From NCBI GenBank assembly GCA_035291705.1, contig DATDRM010000229.1:1-23951 (forward strand): a DNA stretch of 23,951 nt, in the 5' to 3' direction. The stretch comes from DATDRM01 sp035291705. Lineage in GTDB: Bacteria; Chloroflexota; Anaerolineae; Anaerolineales; UBA4823. Of the stretch, positions 16,391 through 23,316 are shown piece after piece (the first letter of the stretch is position 1; the number at the start of each line of letters is the position of its first letter). A program made the translations under genes and the position numbers. The notes beneath the pieces are model-generated. The model searched no databases and was not told where the DNA came from. It saw nothing but the letters and a program-made list of their open reading frames with translations.

Positions 16391-17475
16391 TGAAACGCTA
16401 TTATCATGCCGTGCGCCGGCCCGTCAGGCGGCCCAGAGCGGACAATTACCTGCTGCTCACGCTGCTCAGCTTTGCCCTGTCGGTTTCGCTCACCCGCTTG
16501 TTTTTAGAATTGACCGGCTATCCACAGCTGGGGAGCGGTACCCTGCATATCGCGCACATGTTGTGGGGCGGCCTTTTGTTGTTCATCGCAGCCCTGCTGC
16601 CGCTGATCTTTGCCAACCGCTGGGTGTATTGGGTAGGGGCGGTCCTGGCTGGGGTGGGTGTGGGTGTGTTTATCGATGAGGTGGGCAAGTTCATCACCCA
16701 GAGCAATGACTACTTCTACCCACCCGCCGCGCCGATTATCTATGCCTTCTTTGTCATCTGTGTATTGGTCTACCTTCAGTTAAACCGCCCCCCCTCCCGC
16801 CATGCGCGCGCTGAGCTGTACGCAGCCCTGGAGATGATGGAAGATGTGCTCGACCACGACCTGGATGCGCGAGAAAGGGCGGACCTCGAAGAACGCCTGC
16901 GCTACGTTGTCGTACAGAAAGACCAGCCAGAACTGGCCCGCCTGGCGGAAGAGCTGTTGGACTATGTGAAAGATGAACAGATCTACATCGCCCCTCCCCC
17001 GCCTGATTACCTTAAGCGCCTGGAAGCGAAGTTGATCGCCTTCGAGGGACGCTATTTCGACCGGGCGCGCTTCCGAGCTGTCCTGGCGCTAGGCCTGGGT
17101 GCCCTGGGGTTGGTGTCACTCGTCAATACGATCGGCTTAATGGCCTCCAATCTCGAGCCCGGCCCGCCTGGACTGGCGTTTGCGTTCGTGATTCAGGCGG
17201 TGAAAAATCCCAGTTACGCTTATGTTCTATGGTTTTTTATGCTCCAGGTCGTTCAAGGCCTCTTCGGCCTGCTGTTAACTGCCGGGGCGGTGCTGCTGGT
17301 GACAGGACGCGAACGGCAAGGGATAAGATCAAGCTACTTCGCCTTGCTCGTGTACCTTACCATGGTCAACTTGTTGATGTTTTACTACTACCAGTTCTCT
17401 ACGATCATTTCAGCGATCATCCAGTTTGTGCTGCTGCTGGCGGTGCTGTACTACCGGCAAAGATTTCTCTCTTGA
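16390..17475 (+). CDS. Polytopic membrane protein of unknown function
   Basis: A 361-residue membrane protein with about eight hydrophobic helices: four in residues 20-130 and four in about 225-360. Between them lies a soluble, strongly acidic helical domain of about 90 residues (near 135-225) rich in Glu, Asp and Arg, with ALEMMEDVLDHDLDARERADLEERL as its core (shown in two parts: ALEMMEDVLDHD and LDARERADLEERL). The first half has a GVGVGVFIDEVGKFIT motif at the end of a helix, with acidic and basic residues close to the membrane. I recognise no family. The start overlaps the stop of the methyltransferase gene (TAATG; the alternative ATG at 16384 is in frame). It is the last gene of the ABC cluster. 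A sensor, flippase partner or transporter are all possible. Confidence 0.75.
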   Translation: MKRYYHAVRRPVRRPRADNYLLLTLLSFALSVSLTRLFLELTGYPQLGSGTLHIAHMLWGGLLLFIAALLPLIFANRWVYWVGAVLAGVGVGVFIDEVGKFITQSNDYFYPPAAPIIYAFFVICVLVYLQLNRPPSRHARAELYAALEMMEDVLDHDLDARERADLEERLRYVVVQKDQPELARLAEELLDYVKDEQIYIAPPPPDYLKRLEAKLIAFEGRYFDRARFRAVLALGLGALGLVSLVNTIGLMASNLEPGPPGLAFAFVIQAVKNPSYAYVLWFFMLQVVQGLFGLLLTAGAVLLVTGRERQGIRSSYFALLVYLTMVNLLMFYYYQFSTIISAIIQFVLLLAVLYYRQRFLS

Positions 17476-17500
17476 CATTTCTTACAAATTATCAGCGGCT

Positions 17501-17534
17501 CGAGGCGCTGCTGGCTGGGAAGTAGCGCTGCTCG
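17501..17534. terminator. Stem-loop between convergent genes
   Basis: GCGCTGCT at 17505-17512 pairs with AGTAGCGC at 17521-17528 (one G-U pair) around an eight-base loop, and CGAG/CTCG extend the stem after a bulge. It lies between the stops of the polytopic membrane protein and the glycosyltransferase. Neither side has a strong T tract, so termination is likely from position rather than proven by form. Confidence 0.4.
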
Positions 17535-17548
17535 AAAACCTCCGAGGG

Positions 17549-18238
17549 TTAAGATATCCTCTTCATCCGTCTGCGAGTCTGCACCACCATGCGGGTGAAT
17601 TCGATCACGTGCTGCAGGGGCTGGATATGGCTGCTCTCGCCGGCATAGATCGTGCGAATGGGCACCCAATCCAACGCGTAGCCTTTTTGAACGCAGACCA
17701 CGATCATCTCGACCTCAAACTGAAAGCCCTGTTCCTGGCTGGCCAGCATGGCCTCCATCAACCGGCGGCTGATCAGGCGGTAGCCCGACTGGTTATCACG
17801 CACCGGCCGGCCCACCGCCCAGGAGAAGCTCCAGCGCCCCAGCGTATTGGCCGCCCGCCGCACGGGCGGGATCTGGCTGAAGTCGCGCCCCCCGATGATC
17901 AAGTCTACACCCCGCTCCCGGTAAACCTGTAGAAACTGGGGAATCTCGGCCGGGTCGTGCTGCCCGTCGGCGTCCAGGGTGAGCACGGCGGCACAGCCCT
18001 CGGCGATCGCCCGGCGAAAACCAGCTGTGAGGGCCGCGCCCTTGCCCTGGTTGGGTCTCTGGCTGAGCACCCTCGCCCCGGATTGGGACGCCACGGCGGC
18101 GGTGTCGTCCATCGAGCCGTCGTCCACGACCAGCACCGGCAGGTACTGGCGCGCCCCAGCGACCACCTCGCCAATGCGCTGGGCTTCATTGTAGGCCGGG
18201 ATCAGGGCCAGGATATTCAGAGTCTCGTCAGTCTTCAT
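17549..18238 (-). CDS. GT2 family glycosyltransferase (DPM1/ dolichyl-phosphate-mannose-synthase-like)
   Basis: A 229-residue inverting GT-A glycosyltransferase, with no membrane helix, of the type that moves sugars from nucleotide sugars to lipid phosphates. Visible: ALIPAYNEAQRIGEVV at the N-terminus, VVDDGSMDDT, the NQGKGAAL segment, the DxD-type metal motif in TLDADGQHDP (Asp89 and Asp91), and an NQSGYRLISRRL region with the usual acceptor-side residues. It would act at the inner face of the membrane. The start ATG at 18238 has GGAAAGAG just upstream, and a promoter plus a palindrome lie before it. It is transcribed divergently from exonuclease III. The acceptor is unknown. Confidence 0.9.
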   Translation of the reverse strand: MKTDETLNILALIPAYNEAQRIGEVVAGARQYLPVLVVDDGSMDDTAAVASQSGARVLSQRPNQGKGAALTAGFRRAIAEGCAAVLTLDADGQHDPAEIPQFLQVYRERGVDLIIGGRDFSQIPPVRRAANTLGRWSFSWAVGRPVRDNQSGYRLISRRLMEAMLASQEQGFQFEVEMIVVCVQKGYALDWVPIRTIYAGESSHIQPLQHVIEFTRMVVQTRRRMKRIS

Positions 18239-18260
18239 CTCTTTCCAAGAGGAATAATAA

Positions 18261-18273
18261 GCGACTGAGTCGC
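18261..18273. promoter_or_regulatory. 13-bp palindrome in the glycosyltransferase leader
   Basis: GCGACT-G-AGTCGC is a perfect inverted repeat with a single central base. It lies between the predicted transcription start (near 18278) and the ATG at 18238, where a repressor or a translation-blocking hairpin could act. Confidence 0.35.
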
Positions 18274-18284
18274 CGGATGGTGAG

Positions 18285-18314
18285 ATTATAAAGCAACCAA
18301 GGCTTAGATTTCAG
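18285..18314 (-). promoter_or_regulatory. Promoter of the GT2 glycosyltransferase gene
   Basis: On the minus strand CTGAAA (18309-18314) and a perfect TATAAT (18285-18290) are 18 bases apart. Transcription would start near 18278, giving a leader of about 40 bases. Confidence 0.55.
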
Positions 18315-18350
18315 CTGTACAAAAAGATCATGTCTCTATCTAAACCCGCG

Positions 18351-18380
18351 TTGGGGCGCTATTGGTGCGTATGTTAAAAT
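18351..18380 (+). promoter_or_regulatory. Promoter giving a leaderless exonuclease III message
   Basis: TTGGGG (18351-18356) and TAAAAT (18375-18380) are 18 bases apart; a TG at 18372-18373 strengthens the -10. The ATG at 18388 lies only eight bases beyond the -10, where transcription itself should start, and no Shine-Dalgarno is present. Confidence 0.55.
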
Positions 18381-18387
18381 CAATCCC

Positions 18388-19161
18388 ATGAAACTCACCA
18401 CCTGGAACGTAAATGGCCTGCGCGCCGCCCTGGGTAAAGGACTGCTAGCCTGGGTCCAGGATTATGCTCCCGACGTGCTCTGCCTGCAAGAGATCAAGGC
18501 CCGGCCCGAGCAGCTCGAGGACTCCCATCTCCAACAGCTCGAAGAGGTCTTTGCTCAAATTACCTGGAACCCTGCCGCCCGTCCCGGCTACAGCGGCGTC
18601 GTTACGCTGGCGCGCACCCCGCCGCTGGAAACCCGCCTGGGGCTGGGCGCGTCCGAGTTCGATGCTGAAGGACGGCTGATCGCCAGCCGCTACCCAGGCT
18701 TCCTGCTCTTCAACATCTATTTCCCCAACGGGCGCCACGATCACGCCCGCGTGCCCTACAAGCTGGATTTCTACACCCGCCTGCTGGCGCAGTGTGACGC
18801 AATGCATGCCCAGGGGGAGCAAATCATCTTATGCGGCGATTTCAACACCGCCCACCGGGAGATCGACCTGCGCCACCCGAAAGAGAACCAAAATACCTCC
18901 GGTTTCCTGCCCGAAGAGCGCGTCTGGATCGACCACTTCCTGGCGCATGGCTTTGTGGATATTTACCGCATACTCTACCCCGAGCGCGTCCAGTACACCT
19001 GGTGGACCTATCGCCTCAACGCCCGGGCGCGCAACGTTGGCTGGCGGCTGGATTATTTCCTGGTCTCGCAAAGCCTGGTCAGCCGGGCGAAGGACGTCAT
19101 CATCCACGCCGAGGTGCCCGGTTCTGATCACTGCCCGGTAACGCTGGTGTTAAATAATTAA
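18388..19161 (+). CDS. xthA: Exodeoxyribonuclease III
   Basis: A 257-residue exonuclease III / AP endonuclease of base-excision repair, which nicks DNA at abasic sites and trims 3' ends. The Mg-binding and catalytic residues are in place: Asn7 in TWNVNGLRA, Glu35 in CLQEIKA, Asp151 and Asn153 in CGDFNTAHREIDL, Asp222 in WRLDYFL, and Asp247-His248 in GSDHCPV. Length is normal. The start follows directly from homology (MKLTTWNVNG) and from the promoter. It is divergent from the glycosyltransferase and is not obviously coupled to the lipoprotein gene downstream. A CCTGATCAGG palindrome lies at 19175-19184 after the stop, with no T tail. Confidence 0.96.
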   Translation: MKLTTWNVNGLRAALGKGLLAWVQDYAPDVLCLQEIKARPEQLEDSHLQQLEEVFAQITWNPAARPGYSGVVTLARTPPLETRLGLGASEFDAEGRLIASRYPGFLLFNIYFPNGRHDHARVPYKLDFYTRLLAQCDAMHAQGEQIILCGDFNTAHREIDLRHPKENQNTSGFLPEERVWIDHFLAHGFVDIYRILYPERVQYTWWTYRLNARARNVGWRLDYFLVSQSLVSRAKDVIIHAEVPGSDHCPVTLVLNN

Positions 19162-19242
19162 GGGGGTTATCTGGCCTGATCAGGGGATTGAACGACATTC
19201 TATAAGCTTTTTCCTGATTATTGGAGTATATGAATCGTAAGG

Positions 19243-21075
19243 ATGGGCATGCACACACATCAATCCATGAAAAGGATGGTTCTCGTTGCATTTGTAATGT
19301 TGGTTGCCGGTTGTGAACCATCTCCGACACCAGTTCCGGCAACAACCTCGTCTGTTTCTCCAAAAAAAACATCAGTTCTGCCAACCTTTACGCCGGTGCA
19401 GCCAATGCCTGGCTCCACTGAAAGCGGGGAGGCAATTCGCTCGATCCTGACCTACAACGCTCTAATGAACGGATTCGCGGCCGCTTCGCCGGTAATCGAT
19501 GCCGCCCTGGCCATGCCTGCCAACGCCGCCCCCGCCACACACATCTTCGAGGGCCGCCTGGAATTGCTCCGTGAAAAAGAAAACGGTCAAATCCAGGTGC
19601 TGCGCGGTGAGCTGGAGCCGGAACATGTCTACCTCCCGGAGTTCGACTTCGAGTTCGTGCAAAGCGCTGGATACTTGATCCCCAAGCAGCGCGGCCTGAT
19701 CATCGCCGACCACCCTAAGTGGGACATCATCCTCGAGCCTGGGCGTGTCTGGCAAGAAGCCAGCGATGGCGGATACTCACGAGCCTCCTTCCCCTTTGCG
19801 CTGGTGGTCGAAGGTGGCAACGCGGCCTTCGACGGCACGCTGACCTTCCTGTTCGATGACAAGAACGTCTCGAAGGCCTGGTACCAGATCACCCAGGAAA
19901 CCACCAATTACACCCGCGCCAACTTGTGGGGCTTGCTGGACGCTGCCTACCATCCGGGACCAGTGCAAGGCGCCGAACGCATCCAGGCCGACTTCGCCCA
20001 GGAGCTGGCCTCCCGTTTCCCGACCAAACCCATCCAGGCGTTGGCCGAGGATTACCCCGGGGTGGATGTCTCCGCCTTCGGGCGTGGCGTCACCACTGAG
20101 CACATGACCTGGTATGGCGTCGTGGTAAATGGAGTTAACTATCTCGGTGGCTGCCAGACCCGCTTTGGGGTTTATCCCTACTGCGAATCCATGCGCGCCA
20201 CCTCCTATTCCACAGCCAAATCGGCCTTTGTCAGCGTGGCGTTGATGCGCCTAGCGCAGAAATATGACCCGCAGGTGACCGGCCTGCTCATCAAGGATTA
20301 CGTTCCGGAGTACAGCGAAAGCCCCGGCGATTGGGAGGGGGTGACCTTCAACCACACCATCGACATGTCCACCGGCAACTACGCCTCGCCAGGCTACATG
20401 ACCGATGAAGACGGCTCCAGAATGGGCGAGTTTTTTGGCGCACAGCCCTATTCAGCGCGCATCGCCGCCGCCTTCGATTGGCCGCACGCCGCTGGGCCGG
20501 GGACGCGCTGGGTCTACCGCACCAGCGATACCTTTATCCTCACCCGCGCCCTGCACAACTACCTGCAAACCCAGGCAGGGCCTGAGGCGGACATCTTCCA
20601 GTTTGTGGTGGATGAGGTCTACCAGCCGCTCGGTCTCGGCCGCGGCGCGTTTACCACCCTGCGCACCGCCGACGACGGCTGGCAGGGTCAGGCCGAGGGC
20701 GGCTACGGCCTGTGGTGGATCCCGGATGACATCGCCAAGATCGCCGCCCTGCTCAACAATACAAATGGTCAAAACAACGGGGTTCAGGTATTGCACCCGG
20801 ATCTGCTGGCAGCCGCCCTGCAGCGCGATCCAGACGACCGCGGCGTCGAGGTTGACAGCCAGTGCATGTACAACAACGCCTTCTGGGCGGACCAATACAC
20901 CCAGGCCGACGGTTTCGACTGCGCGTTCTGGGTGCCCCACATGCTGGGGGTCAGTGGCAACGCCGTTGTCCTGATGCCCAACGGCATTATCTATTACTAC
21001 TTCAGCGACAACCAGGAGTTCACCTGGGACGCGGCTGTCCGGGAGGCAGACAAGATCAACCCCCTCTGCCCATAA
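19243..21075 (+). CDS. Serine beta-lactamase-fold (class C-like) lipoprotein
   Basis: A 610-residue secreted lipoprotein. The signal peptide ends in VAGC, with Cys24 lipidated, followed by a Thr/Pro/Ser linker to about 60. Residues about 65-240 are a beta-rich region I do not recognise. The C-terminal part, about 270-605, has the fold of class C beta-lactamases and penicillin-binding-type serine hydrolases: nucleophile Ser323 and Lys326 in SYSTAKS, Tyr425 in YRTSDT (Y-x-S/T), and GVSG (569-572) where H/KTG is usual. It is more likely a peptidase or esterase at the cell surface than a resistance enzyme. ATG 19243 or 19249 may be the start, as AAGG lies close to both; 19267 has no ribosome binding site. 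It ends 19 bases before the GT1 gene. Confidence 0.82.
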   Translation: MGMHTHQSMKRMVLVAFVMLVAGCEPSPTPVPATTSSVSPKKTSVLPTFTPVQPMPGSTESGEAIRSILTYNALMNGFAAASPVIDAALAMPANAAPATHIFEGRLELLREKENGQIQVLRGELEPEHVYLPEFDFEFVQSAGYLIPKQRGLIIADHPKWDIILEPGRVWQEASDGGYSRASFPFALVVEGGNAAFDGTLTFLFDDKNVSKAWYQITQETTNYTRANLWGLLDAAYHPGPVQGAERIQADFAQELASRFPTKPIQALAEDYPGVDVSAFGRGVTTEHMTWYGVVVNGVNYLGGCQTRFGVYPYCESMRATSYSTAKSAFVSVALMRLAQKYDPQVTGLLIKDYVPEYSESPGDWEGVTFNHTIDMSTGNYASPGYMTDEDGSRMGEFFGAQPYSARIAAAFDWPHAAGPGTRWVYRTSDTFILTRALHNYLQTQAGPEADIFQFVVDEVYQPLGLGRGAFTTLRTADDGWQGQAEGGYGLWWIPDDIAKIAALLNNTNGQNNGVQVLHPDLLAAALQRDPDDRGVEVDSQCMYNNAFWADQYTQADGFDCAFWVPHMLGVSGNAVVLMPNGIIYYYFSDNQEFTWDAAVREADKINPLCP

Positions 21076-21094
21076 CGGAAAACTAGATCTTGAA

Positions 21095-22303
21095 ATGAAA
21101 ATCCTGATCCCAACTCTCGGATCGCGCGGTGATGTACAGCCATTCATCGCCCTTGCCCAGGGTCTAACGCGTGCCGGGCATATTGCCACGCTGGCCTCTC
21201 ACCCCGTCATGAGATCGCTGGTCGAATCGCACGGCGTAACGTTTGCGCCAATTGGTCCCGATATCGACCTCGCTCAGGAAGTGGCTGCTATCCGCCACCA
21301 GGCTCGCAATGCAGCTATCGGGCTGATAAAAGGGATGCGTTTCGGCTTCGAAATGCTGGAACGCTCCCATGATGATATTCTGGCTCAGTGTCAGGATGCC
21401 AATCTGGTAGTTGTCCCTTCAGCAGTAGCTGCGGGCAAGAACGAAGCAGAGCTATCAGGTCTGCCTTACCTGAGTGTAACGTTAATGCCCTGGGCAATCC
21501 CGTGGGATGACCCCAAACGACCAATCCTCAAACGGATGGTTTATGGTGCGATAGATGGACTGATATCCCTGGTCACCACCCTGCCTCTCAACCGTATCCG
21601 CAAGCGATTAGGGCTTCCGCCTGTCGGGAAAGAAGGCTTTACTTCAACGCGCCTGAATCTCGTGCCGGTCAGCCCGGTGGTCTTCGCGCCCAATCCACAC
21701 TGGGAGCGCCAGCACCGTATTGTAGGTTATTGGTACGCGGAAACGCCGAGCGTATGGCAGCTCCCAGCCAACTTGCTGGCTTTTCTCGATAACGGCGAGC
21801 CGCCGTTGCTGATCAACCTGGGGGCGATGAGCCTGGGGGAGGATGACGCGCTGGAGAACGTCAGCCTGTTTGTGGAAGCGATCCAACAAGCCGGGGTGCG
21901 GGCGATTGTCCAGGGCTGGGAGCATGGGATCAGAAAGTTGACTTTGCCGTCAACCATCTATGCCGCTGAGTCCTTACCGCACAGTTGGCTGCTGCCGCAT
22001 TGCGCTGGCGTGGTTCACCACGGGGGGTTCGGCACCACGGCCGCCGGCCTGCGGGCAGGGGTGCCGCATCTGGTCATCCCCCACATCGCCGACCAATTCT
22101 ATTGGGGCCAGCGCGTCGATCAACTCGGCGTTGGGCTGCCGTTCATTCCGCGCCCGAAGTTGAGCTGCAGCCAGCTTGCCACCGCGCTGAAAGAACTATC
22201 CGGCAATGCTCGGCTGCGTGCCACGGCCTCCGCCCTTGGCGAGCAGATCCGCACTGAGAATGGGGTTGAGAAAGCGGTAAGTTTGATCGAAGAGGAGTTC
22301 TGA
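21095..22303 (+). CDS. Glycosyltransferase, GT1/MGT-like (UDP-glucosyltransferase family)
   Basis: A 402-residue GT-B fold glycosyltransferase. The N-terminus MKILIPTLGSRGDVQPFIAL is typical of the GT1 enzymes that glycosylate sterols, macrolides and other lipophilic acceptors. The C-terminal donor-binding signature, in HHGGFGTTAAGLRAG, GVPHLVIPHIADQFYWG, is well preserved, including the conserved HGG. An acceptor cannot be predicted; small hydrophobic molecules or glycolipids are usual. It lies 19 bases after the serine-hydrolase lipoprotein gene, so the two may share a transcript. It converges on the PIN toxin gene with no base between the two stop codons. Confidence 0.92.
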   Translation: MKILIPTLGSRGDVQPFIALAQGLTRAGHIATLASHPVMRSLVESHGVTFAPIGPDIDLAQEVAAIRHQARNAAIGLIKGMRFGFEMLERSHDDILAQCQDANLVVVPSAVAAGKNEAELSGLPYLSVTLMPWAIPWDDPKRPILKRMVYGAIDGLISLVTTLPLNRIRKRLGLPPVGKEGFTSTRLNLVPVSPVVFAPNPHWERQHRIVGYWYAETPSVWQLPANLLAFLDNGEPPLLINLGAMSLGEDDALENVSLFVEAIQQAGVRAIVQGWEHGIRKLTLPSTIYAAESLPHSWLLPHCAGVVHHGGFGTTAAGLRAGVPHLVIPHIADQFYWGQRVDQLGVGLPFIPRPKLSCSQLATALKELSGNARLRATASALGEQIRTENGVEKAVSLIEEEF

Positions 22304-22723
22304 TTATCTCGTTCTGACAATGAGAGAAATCAATTGATCTGGAGAAATGATTTGGACGCCCTGGCTGCTTCCGTGCTCAAGCAAGCGAACGTCCCAGGTA
22401 ACGATAAACTCAGCTTCTGCTTCCAACGCAGCGCTCAACAGAAAATTATCGCCTGGATCGGGTAATTCGCCGCTGGCGACCACCCTGCCGGCCGTCCAGA
22501 TCGCGTCGTAGCGCAGCCGTCGAAATAAAGCCAGCTTTCTCTGTCCATCGACGTGAGGCGAAATATCTGCCCGGTTCAGCACCTCAACCAGCTCCGCGAA
22601 GAGCTCAGGGGAGATGATGATTTCAAACCTGCGCTCACTCCATATCGCCATCAGCCAGGCGCCTGCACCGCGTGGGGAGAACAGCATCGAGACATAAACA
22701 TTCGTATCGATTACTGCCTTCAT
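22304..22723 (-). CDS. PIN domain toxin (VapC-like ribonuclease, COG1569-like)
   Basis: A 139-residue PIN-domain protein of the group annotated as putative toxin of type II toxin-antitoxin systems, magnesium-dependent ribonucleases that cut structured RNA such as tRNA. The acidic residues are present: Asp6 in AVIDTNVYVS, Glu44 in ELFAELVEVL, Asp92 in DPGDNFLLSAAL and Asp111 in TWDVRLL. It starts five bases after the antitoxin stop, the normal order for a coupled pair, and has no separate promoter. The target RNA is unknown. It lies between the GT1 gene and the tRNA cluster. Confidence 0.9.
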   Translation of the reverse strand: MKAVIDTNVYVSMLFSPRGAGAWLMAIWSERRFEIIISPELFAELVEVLNRADISPHVDGQRKLALFRRLRYDAIWTAGRVVASGELPDPGDNFLLSAALEAEAEFIVTWDVRLLEHGSSQGVQIISPDQLISLIVRTR

Positions 22724-22728
22724 GACTT

Positions 22729-23013
22729 TTATGGGGTGCGCCGGGATCGTTCTTCACGTACGACTCGAACTGCCAGATCCCTGGCTTCGTCCTCGGTCAG
22801 TGCGCCTGCGGGGGGAGGGGCCAAAAGGGTGTCGAAGTCTTTTTGCCGCTGCTGCTCCTCAATCGCCTTTAGTCGCCGATACTCATCGATCCCGATCAAT
22901 ACAGCCAGCTCCCTCCCGCGACGCGACACGACAAAAGTGTGACCCGCGCCCGCACGGTCGGTTAACTCGGGCAACTTCTTGCGCGCTTCTGCTAGATTAA
23001 TCGTCTCGTTCAT
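22729..23013 (-). CDS. Phd/YefM family antitoxin
   Basis: A 94-residue antitoxin of the Phd/YefM type. The N-terminus (NLAEARKKLPELTDRA, then FVVSRRGRELAVLIGIDEYRRL) is the DNA-binding and dimerisation domain. The C-terminal third is charged and probably disordered until it wraps around the PIN toxin. The ATG at 23013 is chosen because AGGGAG lies eight bases upstream; a GTG at 23022 is in frame but lacks that spacing. It likely represses its own operon, since matching TGTACA sites flank its start and overlap its promoter. The first gene of the antitoxin-toxin pair. Confidence 0.88.
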   Translation of the reverse strand: MNETINLAEARKKLPELTDRAGAGHTFVVSRRGRELAVLIGIDEYRRLKAIEEQQRQKDFDTLLAPPPAGALTEDEARDLAVRVVREERSRRTP

Positions 23014-23015
23014 CT

Positions 23016-23065
23016 TGTACACTCCCTGATGAACATATTGTACAATTTATTCGCTTCGGAGTCAA
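23016..23065 (-). promoter_or_regulatory. Promoter and twin TGTACA operator of the antitoxin-toxin operon
   Basis: On the minus strand TTGACT (23060-23065) and TACAAT (23037-23042) are 17 bases apart. The palindrome TTGTACAA (23038-23045) covers the -10 box almost exactly. A second TGTACA at 23016-23021, centred 23 bases away, lies between the ribosome binding site and the start codon. Two such sites at about two helical turns suit cooperative binding of the antitoxin. Confidence 0.6.
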
Positions 23066-23068
23066 TCC

Positions 23069-23103
23069 CTTTAAAGAAAAGAGCGGGATTATTGCCCGCT
23101 CTT
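23069..23103 (-). terminator. Rho-independent terminator after Cys-like copy C
   Basis: A perfect nine-pair stem, AAGAGCGGG (23079-23087) with CCCGCTCTT (23095-23103), and a seven-base loop are followed on the minus strand by TTCTTT. It ends the tRNA transcripts before the antitoxin promoter. Confidence 0.8.
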
Positions 23104-23106
23104 GAG

Positions 23107-23183
23107 AGGCGACGACGGGATTTGAACCTGTGATCGCCGCTCTGCTTACGGTTTTGCAGACCCTTGCCTTGCCCGACGTCGCC
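23107..23183 (-). pseudogene. tRNA-Cys-like copy C (D-arm missing, 14-nt replacement)
   Basis: The 77-nt sequence has a perfect acceptor stem (GGCGACG/CGTCGCC) and U73, a CTGCAAA anticodon loop and a TTCAAAT T-loop like the canonical tRNA-Cys(GCA) nearby. Only 12 bases lie between acceptor and anticodon stem (18 in the normal gene), with no pairable D-stem. On the 3' side of the anticodon stem, two normal bases are replaced by 14 (23136-23149). The T-stem has one mismatch (ACAGG with CCCGT). It is probably a decayed duplicate, though a stable transcript is possible. Confidence 0.65.
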
Positions 23184-23184
23184 C

Positions 23185-23213
23185 AACAAAAGAGCGAACC
23201 CGATGGCCCGCTC
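23185..23213 (-). terminator. Terminator-like hairpin after Cys-like copy B
   Basis: GAGCG (23192-23196) and CGCTC (23209-23213) pair, continued by two G-U and two C-G pairs, and TTTTGTT follows on the minus strand. Nearly identical to the hairpin after the canonical tRNA-Cys, so it was copied with the tRNA. Confidence 0.6.
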
Positions 23214-23218
23214 CTGAG

Positions 23219-23316
23219 AGGCGACGACGGGATTTGAACCCGTGATCGCCGCTCTGCTTACGGTTTTGCAGACCCTTGCCTTGCCTGAACATGCGCAGCA
23301 TGCCGGCCACGTCGCC
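23219..23316 (-). pseudogene. tRNA-Cys-like copy B (D-loop hairpin insert, 14-nt replacement)
   Basis: This 98-nt copy keeps perfect acceptor and T stems, the three-pair D-stem, the GCA anticodon in CTGCAAA and U73 of the canonical tRNA-Cys. Two changes set it apart. The D-loop has 24 bases instead of 9, and the extra part (23288-23304) folds as CATGC-TGC-GCATG with further G-U pairs. On the 3' side of the anticodon stem the same 14-nt replacement seen in copy C occurs (23248-23261), leaving one mismatch in the stem and a 16-base variable region. It may be a pseudogene or an unusual minor tRNA. Confidence 0.6.

Noticed and set aside
23219..23316. Copy B as a selenocysteine or suppressor tRNA
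   Set aside because: The anticodon loop still reads GCA and the acceptor/T branch is the normal 7/5; none of the features of tRNA-Sec or of a stop-codon reader is present.
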